From contig JAFXGW010000016.1 in NCBI GenBank assembly GCA_017536685.1, positions 1-62,686 on the forward strand: a DNA stretch of 62,686 nucleotides, in the 5' to 3' direction. The translations under genes were made by a program, and so were the position numbers. Below, piece by piece: positions 53,192 through 62,673 of the stretch (position 1 is the first letter of the stretch; each line of letters starts with the position of its first letter). Origin of the DNA: Clostridia bacterium (GTDB lineage: Bacteria > Bacillota > Clostridia > TANB77 > CAG-508). Under the pieces are notes generated by a model, which saw only the letters and a program-made list of their open reading frames with translations, was not told where the DNA came from and did not search any database.

Positions 53192-55510
53192 ATTAAAACA
53201 AAATTTGCAATTTTTATAATAATTATAATGGGGCTATGTATAAACATAGCTTCTTTTTTTTATATAGATAATAAATTAAAGGATATTGAGGATATTAATA
53301 TTCTTATTAAAATATTAAGTATTACAGAAGAAAAAGAATATACTAATAAATATATTGTAAAAGTTATAAAATGTGATAATGTGTGTGAAGTAAAAAATAA
53401 AAAGTTAATTTTATATACAGAAAAAAATAAGTATTTTATGCCAGGAGATATTGTAAAAGTAGAAGGAAGTTTTTCTAAACCTCAATCGAAAAGAAATTTT
53501 GGTGGATTTGATTATAATAAATATTTAAAACAATTAAAAATATTTGGCACTATACAAACTGATAAATGTCAAAAAGTTGGAGAGAGTAAGGATATTTTTA
53601 CTTTTTTCGAAAAAATTAGAAGGGAATTTTTAAATAGAATTGATGGAATATATGATATAGAAGAAGCTAGATTTTTAAAAAGCTTACTTTTTGGAAAAAA
53701 TGATGAATTATCTGATAATATAAAGGAATGTTTTAGAGATGCGAATATTTCTCACATTTTAGCAATTTCAGGAATGCATGTTTCTTATATAATAATAAAT
53801 TTGAAAAAAATTTTAGATAATGTTATAAAGAATAAGAAATTTAAAAATTATATTTTAATCTTTTCACTTATAATATTTTCTATTTTTACAGGAAATTCTG
53901 TTTCTTGTATAAGAGCATGTATAATGAGTGGGATGGTGTGTTTAGCTAGTAATTTTGAGAAAAAAAGTAATTTTTATGTTAGCTTTATTTATTCGTGGAT
54001 AATAATTATTCTATATAATCCTTATAATATTTATAATATTGGACTATGGTTATCATACATGGGAACTTTAGGAATTGTTTTACAAAGTTCATTTTTAAAT
54101 AGTTTAATTTGTCATAAATTAAGAAGAAAAAAAGTTAAAAGTAAAAAGAAATTTAAAATTATAGGAATTATTATAGAAAATTTTATAGTAACAATATCAG
54201 CTCAAATATTTATATTTCCAATAATTATGTATGTTTTTAATACTGTTTCATTTTCTTTTTTTGTTTCAAATATTTTGATTTCATTTTTTATAGGACCAAT
54301 TTTAATACTGGGATATATAAATGTGTTTGTTTCTTATATAGAAATTCCAATTTTTAAAATATTGTTTTATATTGAAGAAATGTTGGTGAGTTTAATTTTT
54401 TTGATTTCAAATGTATGTGCGAAATTACCATTTTCAAAAATCTATGTTGTAACGCCAAGTGCTGGGAGTGTTTTGGGATATTATTTAATTGTTGTAACAA
54501 TTTTATATAAATTTCACAAAAGAAAAATATATATGGTAAAATTATGTACTTCAAGTAAATTTGCAAGGAAAGAAATTAAACAATTTTTAACTAAGATTTT
54601 TGAAAAAATAAATAACTTTTTTAAAAGTAAGTCAATTTATTTGAAAAAAATTCTTAAAGTTTTTGTGTTAATTGTCATTTTATTACTATATATTTATAAT
54701 CAAAAAGGAAAAAAATTAGAGATTAATTTTATAGATGTTGGACAAGGCGATTGCACTTATATAAAGACTCCACACGATAAAAATATTATTATAGATGCTG
54801 GAGAAGGAAATTCGGAAAAATATGATTATGGAAAAAATGTTGTATTGCCATATTTACTTGATAAAAAAGTAAAGAAAATTGATTATCTGATAATTTCTCA
54901 TGCGGATAGTGATCATATAGGCGGAGTATTTGCAATAATAGAAAATATTAAGGTGGAAAATATTATTATAGGGATACAACCAGAAAAATCGAAACAATAC
55001 GTAGATTTATTAGAAATTGCTAGCAGGAAAAATATAGAGATTTTAGAAATATTTGCTGGTATTAATTTGAAAATAGAAGAAAATATCTTTTTACAAGTAT
55101 TATGGCCAATAAAAAATAAAATGATAGATGAAAATGCACTGAATAACAATTCTTTAGTTTTTAAATTTTATTATAATAATTTTTCATGTTTATTTACAGG
55201 TGATATAGAAGATATTGCAGAAGATGAAATTGTAAGACAATATTATTATTCAAATTTATTAAAATCTAATATTCTTAAAGTATCTCATCATGGTTCTAAA
55301 ACATCTACTATAGATAACTTTTTGATATTAGTTAGACCACAAATTGCTCTAATAGGAGTAGGGAATAATAATAAATTTGGACATCCAAATAAAATTGTAC
55401 TTGAAAGATTAGAAAAAATAGGAAGTAAAATTTATAGGACAGATAAAAATGGAGAAATAAATATATTAGTTAATAATAAAGGGAAAATTGTAATAAAAAC
55501 ACGCTATTAA
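53192..55510 (+). CDS. comEC: ComEC/Rec2-type DNA uptake channel, probable ATT start
   Basis: Competence channel that moves single-stranded DNA across the membrane. It has an N-terminal membrane segment and DUF4131-like domain (FSKPQSKRNFGGFDYNKYLK), the Competence membrane domain (DANISHILAISGMHVSYI) with about eight helices, and a C-terminal metallo-beta-lactamase domain with FIDVGQGDCTYIKTP and ISHADSDHIGG. The first ATG in frame is at 53228, with no ribosome binding site. AAAGGAG at 53177-53183 points to ATT at 53192, 8 nt away; it gives 772 aa and completes the N-terminal helix. Confidence 0.9.
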   Translation: MKTKFAIFIIIIMGLCINIASFFYIDNKLKDIEDINILIKILSITEEKEYTNKYIVKVIKCDNVCEVKNKKLILYTEKNKYFMPGDIVKVEGSFSKPQSKRNFGGFDYNKYLKQLKIFGTIQTDKCQKVGESKDIFTFFEKIRREFLNRIDGIYDIEEARFLKSLLFGKNDELSDNIKECFRDANISHILAISGMHVSYIIINLKKILDNVIKNKKFKNYILIFSLIIFSIFTGNSVSCIRACIMSGMVCLASNFEKKSNFYVSFIYSWIIIILYNPYNIYNIGLWLSYMGTLGIVLQSSFLNSLICHKLRRKKVKSKKKFKIIGIIIENFIVTISAQIFIFPIIMYVFNTVSFSFFVSNILISFFIGPILILGYINVFVSYIEIPIFKILFYIEEMLVSLIFLISNVCAKLPFSKIYVVTPSAGSVLGYYLIVVTILYKFHKRKIYMVKLCTSSKFARKEIKQFLTKIFEKINNFFKSKSIYLKKILKVFVLIVILLLYIYNQKGKKLEINFIDVGQGDCTYIKTPHDKNIIIDAGEGNSEKYDYGKNVVLPYLLDKKVKKIDYLIISHADSDHIGGVFAIIENIKVENIIIGIQPEKSKQYVDLLEIASRKNIEILEIFAGINLKIEENIFLQVLWPIKNKMIDENALNNNSLVFKFYYNNFSCLFTGDIEDIAEDEIVRQYYYSNLLKSNILKVSHHGSKTSTIDNFLILVRPQIALIGVGNNNKFGHPNKIVLERLEKIGSKIYRTDKNGEINILVNNKGKIVIKTRY

Positions 55511-55527
55511 AAATAAATGAAATTTTT

Positions 55528-55556
55528 GTATATTAATTTCCTAAAAATGCATAATA
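55528..55556 (+). promoter_or_regulatory. Candidate sigma-G promoter of the bofC-like gene
   Basis: GTATA (55528-55532), 17 bp, CATAATA (55550-55556). This fits the sigma-G pattern GHATR-N18-CATWHTA apart from one base of spacing. bofC of Bacillus subtilis is a forespore gene. Confidence 0.5.
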
Positions 55557-55572
55557 AGCTTAGGTGAGTATT

Positions 55573-56127
55573 ATGAAGAGAGTTATAGTATATGGTATAA
55601 TAATATTTATATTTTCTTTTGGAATTGGTTATTATTATTCAAAATTATGGAAAGATGAAAATATGCCTAAAGCAGAGAGTATGTCTTCACAAGTAGAAAA
55701 TGTAGTACAAACAACAGCTGATGTAGAAGAAAAAATTAGTTATAATGCAAATTTAGTATTAAAAAAGTATTATAACGAATGTGGACACTTCAAAATGAAT
55801 TTTGTGGAACTACCGATAGAATTCATAAATTTGACAGAAAAAGAAATAAAAGAGTTATATTCAGATTGGAGAATAGAAGAGTTTAGTTCAGATAATGTTA
55901 TTCTTGCGCAAAACATAGATAAATTTTGCGATGATCATTATGTCTTGAAATTAGGTGATGAAAATGTTGAAGTATATAAAATGCTTGAAGCAGATGATTT
56001 TGAACTTATGGTGGAAACTAATATAAGTAAGGAATATTTGACTAGTAATGACATAAAAAATCTAGAAGAGGGGATATTTGTATTTGGAATTGGTAATTTG
56101 AATTCTGCTTTGGAGGATTTTGAGTAG
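55573..56127 (+). CDS. BofC-like forespore protein
   Basis: A 184-aa exported protein: N-terminal membrane segment (about 4-20), then a beta-rich domain with DWRIEEFSSDNVILAQNIDKFCDDHYVLKLGDENVEVYK and the ending NLEEGIFVFGIGNLNSALEDFE, the BofC C-terminal pattern. In Bacillus BofC modulates SpoIVB signalling to the SpoIVF complex, whose genes lie elsewhere in this window. ATG 55573, 6 nt after TTAGGTGAG, is preferred over GTG 55564. A sigma-G-like promoter precedes it. Confidence 0.72.
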   Translation: MKRVIVYGIIIFIFSFGIGYYYSKLWKDENMPKAESMSSQVENVVQTTADVEEKISYNANLVLKKYYNECGHFKMNFVELPIEFINLTEKEIKELYSDWRIEEFSSDNVILAQNIDKFCDDHYVLKLGDENVEVYKMLEADDFELMVETNISKEYLTSNDIKNLEEGIFVFGIGNLNSALEDFE

Positions 56128-56129
56128 AA

Positions 56130-56180
56130 AAAGAGAACATATTGAGAAAACTATTTGGTTTTCAATATGTTCTTTTTTTA
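56130..56180 (+). terminator. Terminator between the bofC-like and clpE-like genes
   Basis: AGAACATATTG (56134-56144) pairs with CAATATGTTCT (56163-56173); T7 follows. Flanking A runs allow some activity on the minus strand too. Confidence 0.85.
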
Positions 56181-56181
56181 T

Positions 56182-56259
56182 TTGTTTATCTATTTATTTA
56201 CTTATTTACTTATTTACTTATCTATTTTTATTTGTTTATTTATTTTGTGCCTTTGTTTA
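56182..56259. repeat. Tetranucleotide-like TTTA/TTAC repeats
   Basis: Nearly 80 bp of (T/A)TTTA(C/T) units, including three consecutive copies of TTATTTAC. It lies between the terminator and the 3' end of the clpE-like gene; no coding role is apparent. Confidence 0.75.
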
Positions 56260-58599
56260 TTATACTTTAAATTTTAAATTTCCGTCTTCCATATATCCCC
56301 AGATTGTTTGACCAGGAGTAACTTCACCTCTTAAAAGCATTTCTGCAAGTTCGTCTTCAACTAATTTTTGAATAGCTCTTCTTAATGGTCTTGCACCATA
56401 TTTTAAATCAGTACCTTTTTTTGCAATATATTTTTTTGCTTCTTCATTTAAAGATAGATAAATTTCTTTGGTTTTTAAGGCCTCTTGAGTTTTCTCTAGA
56501 AGTAGGTCAACTATTTGAAGTAATTCTTGTTCAGTTAAAGAATTAAATACAATTACTTCATCAACTCTGTTTAAGAATTCTGGTCTAAATAAGTCTTTTA
56601 AAGCTCCTAATATTTTGTCTTTGTTCATTATTGCTTGATTGCCAAAACCAATTGAGTTGTTATTTAAATTTGAACCAGCATTTGAAGTCATAATTATAAT
56701 TGTATTTTCAAAATTAACTGTATTTCCTTGAGCATCTGTAAGTTTTCCATCATCTAGTACTTGAAGTAAAATATTAAATACATCTGGATGAGCTTTTTCA
56801 ATTTCATCAAATAAAATAATTGAATAAGGTCTTCTTTTTACTTTTTCAGTTAATTGTCCTGCATCATCATAACCAACATATCCTGGAGGAGAACCAATTA
56901 ATTTTGAAGTAGAATGACTTTCCATGAATTCAGACATATCTACTCTAATTATATTTTCTTCACTACCAAACATTTCATATGCTAATGCTTTGGCAAGTTC
57001 GGTTTTACCAACACCTGTTGGACCGACAAATATAAAAGAAGGTGGACGTTTAGTACTTTGAAGTCCTGCACGATTTCTTCTTATAGCTTTTGAAACTGCA
57101 GTAACAGCTTCATCTTGAGAAATAATATGTTTATGAAGATTTGCTTCTAAGTTAAGTAATTTTTGAGTTTCTGCTTCTGTTATTTTGGTAACTGGAATTT
57201 TTGTCCAACGTTCAATAACTTCTGCGATGTCTTGAAGTGTAAGTACTGCTGGTTTTAAATCTTTTTCGATTTCTTCCATTCTTTGAATTAAAGTACATTC
57301 TTTTGTCTTTAAATCAGCTGCTTTTTGATATTCTTCGATTGAATCTGAAGAAACAGCTTCTTCTTTTTCTTCGGCAACTTTCTTTAATTCATTTTTTATT
57401 AATTCAAGTTCGAATAAAGCTTTGTTTTTTAAATTGATTTTTGAACAAGCTTCATCAATTAAATCAATTGCTTTATCTGGTAAAAATCTATCATGAATAT
57501 ATTTTTCGGACATTTTTACTGTTTTTTCAATTATATCTGTTGTAACAGTTACTTTGTGAAATTCTTCATAATATTTTTTTATTCCTTTGATAATTTCGAT
57601 TGTATCGTCTATTGTAGGTTCTTCAACTAATACAGGTTGAAATCTTCTTTCCAAAGCTGAATCTTTTTCAATATATTTTCTATATTCTTTTAAAGTTGTT
57701 GTTCCTATTAATTGAATATCTCCATTAGATAGGGAAGGCTTTAAAATATTTGCAGCATTCATAGAATGTTCCGCATCACCAGCACCTATAATGTTATGGA
57801 TTTCATCTATTACTAAAATTATATTTCCATAAGTTTTACATTCATCAACTAAAGATTTCATTCTTGCTTCGAATTGTCCTCTAAATTGAGTTCCAGCAAT
57901 TATTGCTGTCATATCTAATAAATAAACTTCTTTATTTAAAAGTTTTGCGGGAACTTCTTGATTTGCTATTTTTTGTGCTAAACCTTGAGCTATAGCTGTT
58001 TTACCAACACCTGGCTCACCAATTAAACAAGGATTATTTTTTGAACGTCTATTTAAAATCTGAATCATTCTTTCTATTTCTTGCTCTCTACCGATTACAA
58101 TATCGAGTAATCCATTTTTTGCTTTATCAGTAAGGTTTGTTCCATAAGTATCTAAGAACTTTTTCTTTTTATTTTTTTCTTTCTTTTGAACTTTTACAGT
58201 TTTTCCAGAGTTTGAATCGTGAGATTCGTTTTGAGTAGAAGAATCATTAGATGGTGAAGCTTTGAATATTCCAAAAATATTCTTTATAGGATTATCATTA
58301 TTTTCATTTGCTCCATCTAAATTTTCAATATTTTCAAGATTTTCTAAATCTTCTTGTGTTATTCCAAGAGCTTCTAAATTCATATTTTCAGAAAAATCTT
58401 TTAAGATATTTTCAAATTGATTTGACATATCTTCAAGTTCTTCATTTGTTATATTGGCATTTTTTGCTAAAACTTCTAAAGGGTTTATTCCTTTTTCTTT
58501 TGCACAATTATAGCAAAGTCCTTCAACTGTTTTTTTACCGTTTTCAATTTTATTTAAAAACACAACTGCTGTGTTTTTATTACATACTGAACATATCAT
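56260..58599 (-). CDS. clpE: ClpE-like AAA+ protease ATPase with N-terminal zinc finger
   Basis: Unfoldase for ClpP. The 779-aa protein begins with a four-cysteine zinc finger (Cys3, Cys6, Cys29, Cys32), as in ClpE, rather than Clp_N repeats. A Glu/Asn-rich linker (about 55-150) follows. Then come AAA domain 1 (GEPGVGKTAI), a short middle/UVR segment (KKVAEEKEEAVSSDSIEEYQKAADLKTKE), AAA domain 2 (GPTGVGKTELAKALAYEMFGSE) and the IGFG ClpP-docking loop. A good promoter precedes it and two direct TTTAATGCAA repeats lie in its leader. ClpC is the alternative name, but the zinc finger favours ClpE. Confidence 0.88.
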   Translation of the reverse strand: MICSVCNKNTAVVFLNKIENGKKTVEGLCYNCAKEKGINPLEVLAKNANITNEELEDMSNQFENILKDFSENMNLEALGITQEDLENLENIENLDGANENNDNPIKNIFGIFKASPSNDSSTQNESHDSNSGKTVKVQKKEKNKKKKFLDTYGTNLTDKAKNGLLDIVIGREQEIERMIQILNRRSKNNPCLIGEPGVGKTAIAQGLAQKIANQEVPAKLLNKEVYLLDMTAIIAGTQFRGQFEARMKSLVDECKTYGNIILVIDEIHNIIGAGDAEHSMNAANILKPSLSNGDIQLIGTTTLKEYRKYIEKDSALERRFQPVLVEEPTIDDTIEIIKGIKKYYEEFHKVTVTTDIIEKTVKMSEKYIHDRFLPDKAIDLIDEACSKINLKNKALFELELIKNELKKVAEEKEEAVSSDSIEEYQKAADLKTKECTLIQRMEEIEKDLKPAVLTLQDIAEVIERWTKIPVTKITEAETQKLLNLEANLHKHIISQDEAVTAVSKAIRRNRAGLQSTKRPPSFIFVGPTGVGKTELAKALAYEMFGSEENIIRVDMSEFMESHSTSKLIGSPPGYVGYDDAGQLTEKVKRRPYSIILFDEIEKAHPDVFNILLQVLDDGKLTDAQGNTVNFENTIIIMTSNAGSNLNNNSIGFGNQAIMNKDKILGALKDLFRPEFLNRVDEVIVFNSLTEQELLQIVDLLLEKTQEALKTKEIYLSLNEEAKKYIAKKGTDLKYGARPLRRAIQKLVEDELAEMLLRGEVTPGQTIWGYMEDGNLKFKV

Positions 58600-58614
58600 T
58601 TGTTAAACTCCTTT

Positions 58615-58648
58615 TGCATTAAATATTAAAAGTTAAAATTGCATTAAA
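58615..58648 (-). promoter_or_regulatory. Two direct 10-bp repeats in the clpE leader
   Basis: TTGCATTAAA occurs at 58615-58624 and 58639-58648, 24 bp apart, between the promoter and the gene. It is not a CtsR box (GGTCAAA). Possible binding site for an unidentified regulator. Confidence 0.35.
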
Positions 58649-58668
58649 ACTTTAAATCTATAGACATA

Positions 58669-58697
58669 ATAATACAATATTTTTTTTTCATAGTCAA
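58669..58697 (-). promoter_or_regulatory. Promoter of the clpE-like gene
   Basis: Minus strand TTGACT (58697-58692), 17 bp, TATTAT (58674-58669). Confidence 0.7.
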
Positions 58698-58813
58698 TGG
58701 ATTTTTTATCTAAAATTTCCTTGATAAATCATAAATTACAAGAAATAAATTAGCAATTCGAGTAATAGAGTGCTATACAAGAAATTGACAATAAATTAAA
58801 TTTATATAAGGAA

Positions 58814-58842
58814 TTGATATTTTTAAACTTAAGTGCTATAAT
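58814..58842 (+). promoter_or_regulatory. Promoter of the DUF3298-like gene
   Basis: TTGATA (58814-58819), 17 bp, TATAAT (58837-58842), 28 bp before the start. Confidence 0.7.
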
Positions 58843-58870
58843 AAAGCTAATTTAATATAAGGAGAAGCAA

Positions 58871-59758
58871 ATGAAAAGAGCGATAAGAAGATTTGTAAGC
58901 ACTTTACATGGACCAAAAAAATATATTTTTTTTATTGTACTTGCATTAGTGTGTATTGTTTCAATTTGTTTAGGAATATATACTCAATTTTTTTATAAAT
59001 ATTCAGATACAGATCCATTGATGTTGGGAATTAATATAGGAAGCCAAAAGACAGCTGAAGAAATAGATATTTTAAAAGCTAATTTCAATAATTTGTTTAA
59101 TAATTCAATTATTATTAATAGTGAAAATGTTAGAGTAGATAGGCTGGAAAATTCAAAAGAGTTGGTATATGGTGTTTATAATTTAGTAAACGAGGATGAA
59201 AATTACTATAGTGTTAATGCTCAAATTCCAATTTTAAATATAAATACAGATACAGCTAAAGCTATAAATTCTGAAATAAAAACAGAATATTATGATAAAG
59301 CAAATTCAATAATGAGAAGAACCGAAGGACATACTGTATATACTGTAACATATGCTGCTTTTGTAAACCAAGATATATTATCAATAGTAATAAAATCATC
59401 TTTAAAAGAACAAAACAAATCAGAAAAAGTAACAATAAAAACATATTGTTATAGCTTGCCAGAAGATACTATATTATCTATAAATGATGTATTAGAATCA
59501 AGTGAGATCTTATCTGTAAAAGGAATTACTCTAGAAGACATACAAAATATTATAAATGAAGATGTAAAAAAAGCTTATAATAATGCAAAAATTATAGCTG
59601 AAAATTATGGTACATTATATGAAAGAGATTTAAATAGTGGAATATATAAAATTGAAAACACATCAAATTTCTTTTTAACTCAAGATGGATACATATATAT
59701 AGTATATGCTTATGGAAACAATGATTATACAAATGAAATGGATATAATAATTTTCTAA
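58871..59758 (+). CDS. Membrane-anchored protein with PdaC/RsiV-like domain pattern
   Basis: A 295-aa protein with a basic cytoplasmic head, one membrane helix (about 17-36) and a soluble external domain. The pattern IPILNINTDTAKAINSEIKTEYYD, a repeated YTVTYAAFVNQDILSIVIKSS strand and LSINDVLESSEI resembles DUF4163/DUF3298 domains seen in PdaC and RsiV. Such proteins bind wall components or act as anti-sigma factors; no sigma gene lies beside it. AAGGAG precedes the ATG. Followed 15 bp later by a YibE/F gene, so they are probably cotranscribed. Confidence 0.6.
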   Translation: MKRAIRRFVSTLHGPKKYIFFIVLALVCIVSICLGIYTQFFYKYSDTDPLMLGINIGSQKTAEEIDILKANFNNLFNNSIIINSENVRVDRLENSKELVYGVYNLVNEDENYYSVNAQIPILNINTDTAKAINSEIKTEYYDKANSIMRRTEGHTVYTVTYAAFVNQDILSIVIKSSLKEQNKSEKVTIKTYCYSLPEDTILSINDVLESSEILSVKGITLEDIQNIINEDVKKAYNNAKIIAENYGTLYERDLNSGIYKIENTSNFFLTQDGYIYIVYAYGNNDYTNEMDIIIF

Positions 59759-59773
59759 TTAGGAGGAAGATAA

Positions 59774-60982
59774 TTGAAAAAAGTTAGTATATTACTTGTT
59801 AGTTTTTTACTTATGATAAATTTCATGACTTTTTGTGCAAGTGCAACTGAGCCTGGTAATGAAGAAAATTTAGAAACAGCAGAGCTTGTTCAGAATCATG
59901 AAAGATTAATAAATACTTATGGAAAAATTATAGAAGCAGGTGAGCCGATAGAAACAGTTACTGGTACTGTAACAGAAAAAGTTCAAGAAGTAACTGTTGA
60001 AATTACAGAAGGTGAATATATAGGAGAAGAATTTACAACTAATTATGTGTTATCATATGATATTGAAGGTAAAATATTAGCCTATGAACTTGATGTTGGA
60101 AATAAAGTTACAGTTCAAATAATAGAAACTGCAGATGGAACAATTTCTGCAACAGTATTAGATGTTGTAAGAGCAAATTATATAGGAATAATGTTTATAT
60201 TATTTCTTGCAAGTGTTGTTTTAATAGGCGGAACAAAAGGTGTAAAAGCAATTTTTGGATTACTATATACAATTGCATTAATTTATTTGATTATGATAAA
60301 GGGAATTTTTGAAGGACAGGATGCAATTGTAAATTCAATAATAACAATAATTTTTGTTATAGTTGGTACTTTTATAATAATAGGAAATGGAATAAACAAG
60401 AAAATATTAACTGCTGCTATTGGTACAGTTGGTGGAGTTTTATCAGCAGGAATTATGGCCTTAATATTTAATAATCTAGCAAAACTTACAGGAGCCGGAG
60501 AAGATGCTATTCAATTAAGTATAAATATGACTTCAATTAGCTTTAATTTTAGAGATTTACTATTTGCGGGAATTTTAGTATCAGCGTTAGGTGCTTGTAT
60601 GGATGTTGGGATGTCAATTGCATCAAGTTTAGATGAAATAAAAATAAAAAATCCAGATATAACATGGCAAGAATTATTAAAAAGTGGAATGAATATAGGA
60701 AGAGATGTTATAGGAACAATGACAAATACTTTAATACTAGCTTATGTAGGTGGGTCACTAACTTTAATTCTTTTATTTATGGCTTCAAATATGAATATAT
60801 ATGAAATTTTAAATAAAGAAACAATAGCAGAGCAAGTTATATCAGCATTAGCTGGAAGTATGGGAGTTGTATATACAGTACCAATTACATCATTAGTGTA
60901 TTCTGTATTAAATAGAGATAAAGTTGTTTATAGAAAAACTTCAGATAATAAACTAAATGGAAAAAGAAGTTTGAAAATTTAA
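59774..60982 (+). CDS. YibE/F family membrane protein
   Basis: A 402-aa protein with signal-like N-terminus (about 1-24), an extracytoplasmic beta-domain (about 55-140) and seven or eight membrane segments from ANYIGIMFILFLASVVLIGGTKGVKAIFGLL to the end. GACMDVGMSIASSLDEI and GRDVIGTMTNTLILAYVGGSL are the family signature. The function of YibE/F proteins is not settled; some data suggest ion or peptide transport. TTG start follows AGGAGGAAG. A strong terminator ends the pair. Confidence 0.85.
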   Translation: MKKVSILLVSFLLMINFMTFCASATEPGNEENLETAELVQNHERLINTYGKIIEAGEPIETVTGTVTEKVQEVTVEITEGEYIGEEFTTNYVLSYDIEGKILAYELDVGNKVTVQIIETADGTISATVLDVVRANYIGIMFILFLASVVLIGGTKGVKAIFGLLYTIALIYLIMIKGIFEGQDAIVNSIITIIFVIVGTFIIIGNGINKKILTAAIGTVGGVLSAGIMALIFNNLAKLTGAGEDAIQLSINMTSISFNFRDLLFAGILVSALGACMDVGMSIASSLDEIKIKNPDITWQELLKSGMNIGRDVIGTMTNTLILAYVGGSLTLILLFMASNMNIYEILNKETIAEQVISALAGSMGVVYTVPITSLVYSVLNRDKVVYRKTSDNKLNGKRSLKI

Positions 60983-61003
60983 ATTGTAAATAATTAAAAA
61001 AGG

Positions 61004-61055
61004 AAAGTGATAAAAATTGTTAGAGTTATAAATAACAATTTTTATCACTTTTTTG
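61004..61055 (+). terminator. Terminator behind the YibE/F gene
   Basis: A perfect 19-bp stem, 61004-61022 with 61033-61051, 10-nt loop, T run. Confidence 0.93.
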
Positions 61056-61147
61056 ATTTAACAATTATAATCTTTGACACAAAGTTAAAAATTTTGTAGA
61101 CAATTTAATTATATAAAATTAAAATAAATAATAATTTTTATAAAAAT

Positions 61148-62491
61148 TTATCTAAAGAAATCAAATAAATTTCCTTCAATAGGGTTGCTTTGTGGTTGTT
61201 GGCTTGTCGGTGCTTCTGATTTTATTTCGGGTTGCTCAGAAAGAACTACAGGAACTTCAATTTCACTTCCATTTCTATAAACAGTTAATTTTACAGTATC
61301 ACCAATTTTATAAGTATATTTTATTTTGTTTAGTTCACTAACTGATTTTACTTCTTGACCTTCAATTTTTGTTATTATATCAGAAACTTGTAATCCGGCT
61401 TTTTCAGCTGCTGAATTTTCTTCTACTGTTTCAACATATATTCCTTCTGGGATATGGTATCTTTTTGAAATATTGCTATCAACTGCCGAAGCAGATATAC
61501 CTATATAAGGTCTTTTTACTGCTTGGAATTCTATTAATTGCTCGATAATATTTGTTGCAGAAGAAATTGGTATTGCAAAACCAATACCTTCAATACCAGT
61601 TCCAGCATATTTCATTGTGTTTATTCCAATTAATTCTCCATTACTATTAACTAGGGCACCACCGCTATTTCCAGAATTTATAGCTGCATCAGTTTGAATT
61701 GCAGTAAATGTAGTACCGTCATCACTTGAAATTTCTCTATCTAGTGCACTAACAATACCACTAGTTACAGAATAATCCATTCCTAAAGGATTTCCAACAG
61801 CCATAACGAATTCACCAACTTTTACTTGATCAGAATTTCCAATTTGAGCAGCAGTTAAGCCAGTTTTTTCAATTTTTAGAACAGCTAAATCAGTATAAAC
61901 ATCAGTACCTATAACTTTTGCTTCATATGATGTTGTATCATTATATAAATTAACTTTTATACCAGTAGCTTCTGTTATTGCGTAAAATGAAGAATTACTT
62001 TCTGAAGAGATAACATGATTGTTTGTTACAATATAACCATCTTCAGAAACAATAATACCAGAGCCAGTAGCTTCGCCGGTAGAAGAACCACCAAATAAAG
62101 AACTAATTTGATAAGTTACAGTAATACCAACAACTGATGGTAAAACTTTTTCAGCAACAGCAATGGATGTATTTGAGTAATCTGAAAGATTAACTAAATT
62201 AGTAGCTTCGTTAGAAGCTGATGAAAAAATTTTTGAAGAAGTTTCAGTAGTTGAACTTCCAATAAGTTTTGTTTTTATTGAAGGAACTCCAAAGCATGTT
62301 CCAACAACAAGTGTTGCTCCAACAATACCTGAAATAAAAGGAACTATAACTGTTTTTCCGAAGCTTGAAGAAGAATTTTTTGAAGATTTGCTTTTTTTAA
62401 AAGAGTTGTCGCTGCTATAATTAAAGTTGCTAGGACTATATGTGTATGTGTTGTTTTCGGAATTAAAGTCAAAATTATTTTCGTTATTCAT
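61148..62491 (-). CDS. htrA: HtrA/DegP-type membrane-anchored serine protease
   Basis: Quality-control protease at the outer face of the membrane. The 447-aa protein has an Asn/Ser-rich cytoplasmic head (about 1-45), one membrane helix (about 47-70), a trypsin-like domain with His159 (VTNNHV), Asp201 (TDLAVLKI) and Ser276 (NSGNSGGAL), and one PDZ domain (about 325-420, GIYVETVEENSAAEKAGLQVSDII). Ends in a polar tail. AGGAGG-type RBS (minus strand, near 62500) precedes the ATG. In Firmicutes htrA genes respond to envelope stress; here only a plain promoter is visible. Confidence 0.93.
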   Translation of the reverse strand: MNNENNFDFNSENNTYTYSPSNFNYSSDNSFKKSKSSKNSSSSFGKTVIVPFISGIVGATLVVGTCFGVPSIKTKLIGSSTTETSSKIFSSASNEATNLVNLSDYSNTSIAVAEKVLPSVVGITVTYQISSLFGGSSTGEATGSGIIVSEDGYIVTNNHVISSESNSSFYAITEATGIKVNLYNDTTSYEAKVIGTDVYTDLAVLKIEKTGLTAAQIGNSDQVKVGEFVMAVGNPLGMDYSVTSGIVSALDREISSDDGTTFTAIQTDAAINSGNSGGALVNSNGELIGINTMKYAGTGIEGIGFAIPISSATNIIEQLIEFQAVKRPYIGISASAVDSNISKRYHIPEGIYVETVEENSAAEKAGLQVSDIITKIEGQEVKSVSELNKIKYTYKIGDTVKLTVYRNGSEIEVPVVLSEQPEIKSEAPTSQQPQSNPIEGNLFDFFR

Positions 62492-62524
62492 TTTTTACCT
62501 CCATGACAAATTTTTCTTTAATAT

Positions 62525-62553
62525 ATAATAACTCAAAAAATATTCTTACACAA
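62525..62553 (-). promoter_or_regulatory. Promoter of htrA
   Basis: Minus strand TTGTGT (62553-62548), 17 bp, TATTAT (62530-62525). Confidence 0.55.
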
Positions 62554-62584
62554 TAGAAATCTTTTGAAAAAAATTATTTTTGTG

Positions 62585-62613
62585 TTGAAATATTTTATTG
62601 GTATAGATATAAT
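62585..62613 (+). promoter_or_regulatory. Divergent promoter pointing out of the window
   Basis: TTGAAA (62585-62590), 17 bp, TATAAT (62608-62613). Confidence 0.65.
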
Positions 62614-62673
62614 AACTCTATAAAATTAAAATAATATTAAAAATAAAAAAATATAGTAATTTAAGAAAGAGAA

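Noticed and set aside
56120..56311. Plus-strand 63-codon frame ending in the clpE-like gene
   Set aside because: It reads through a terminator and the simple repeat tract and overlaps the 3' end of a real gene on the other strand.
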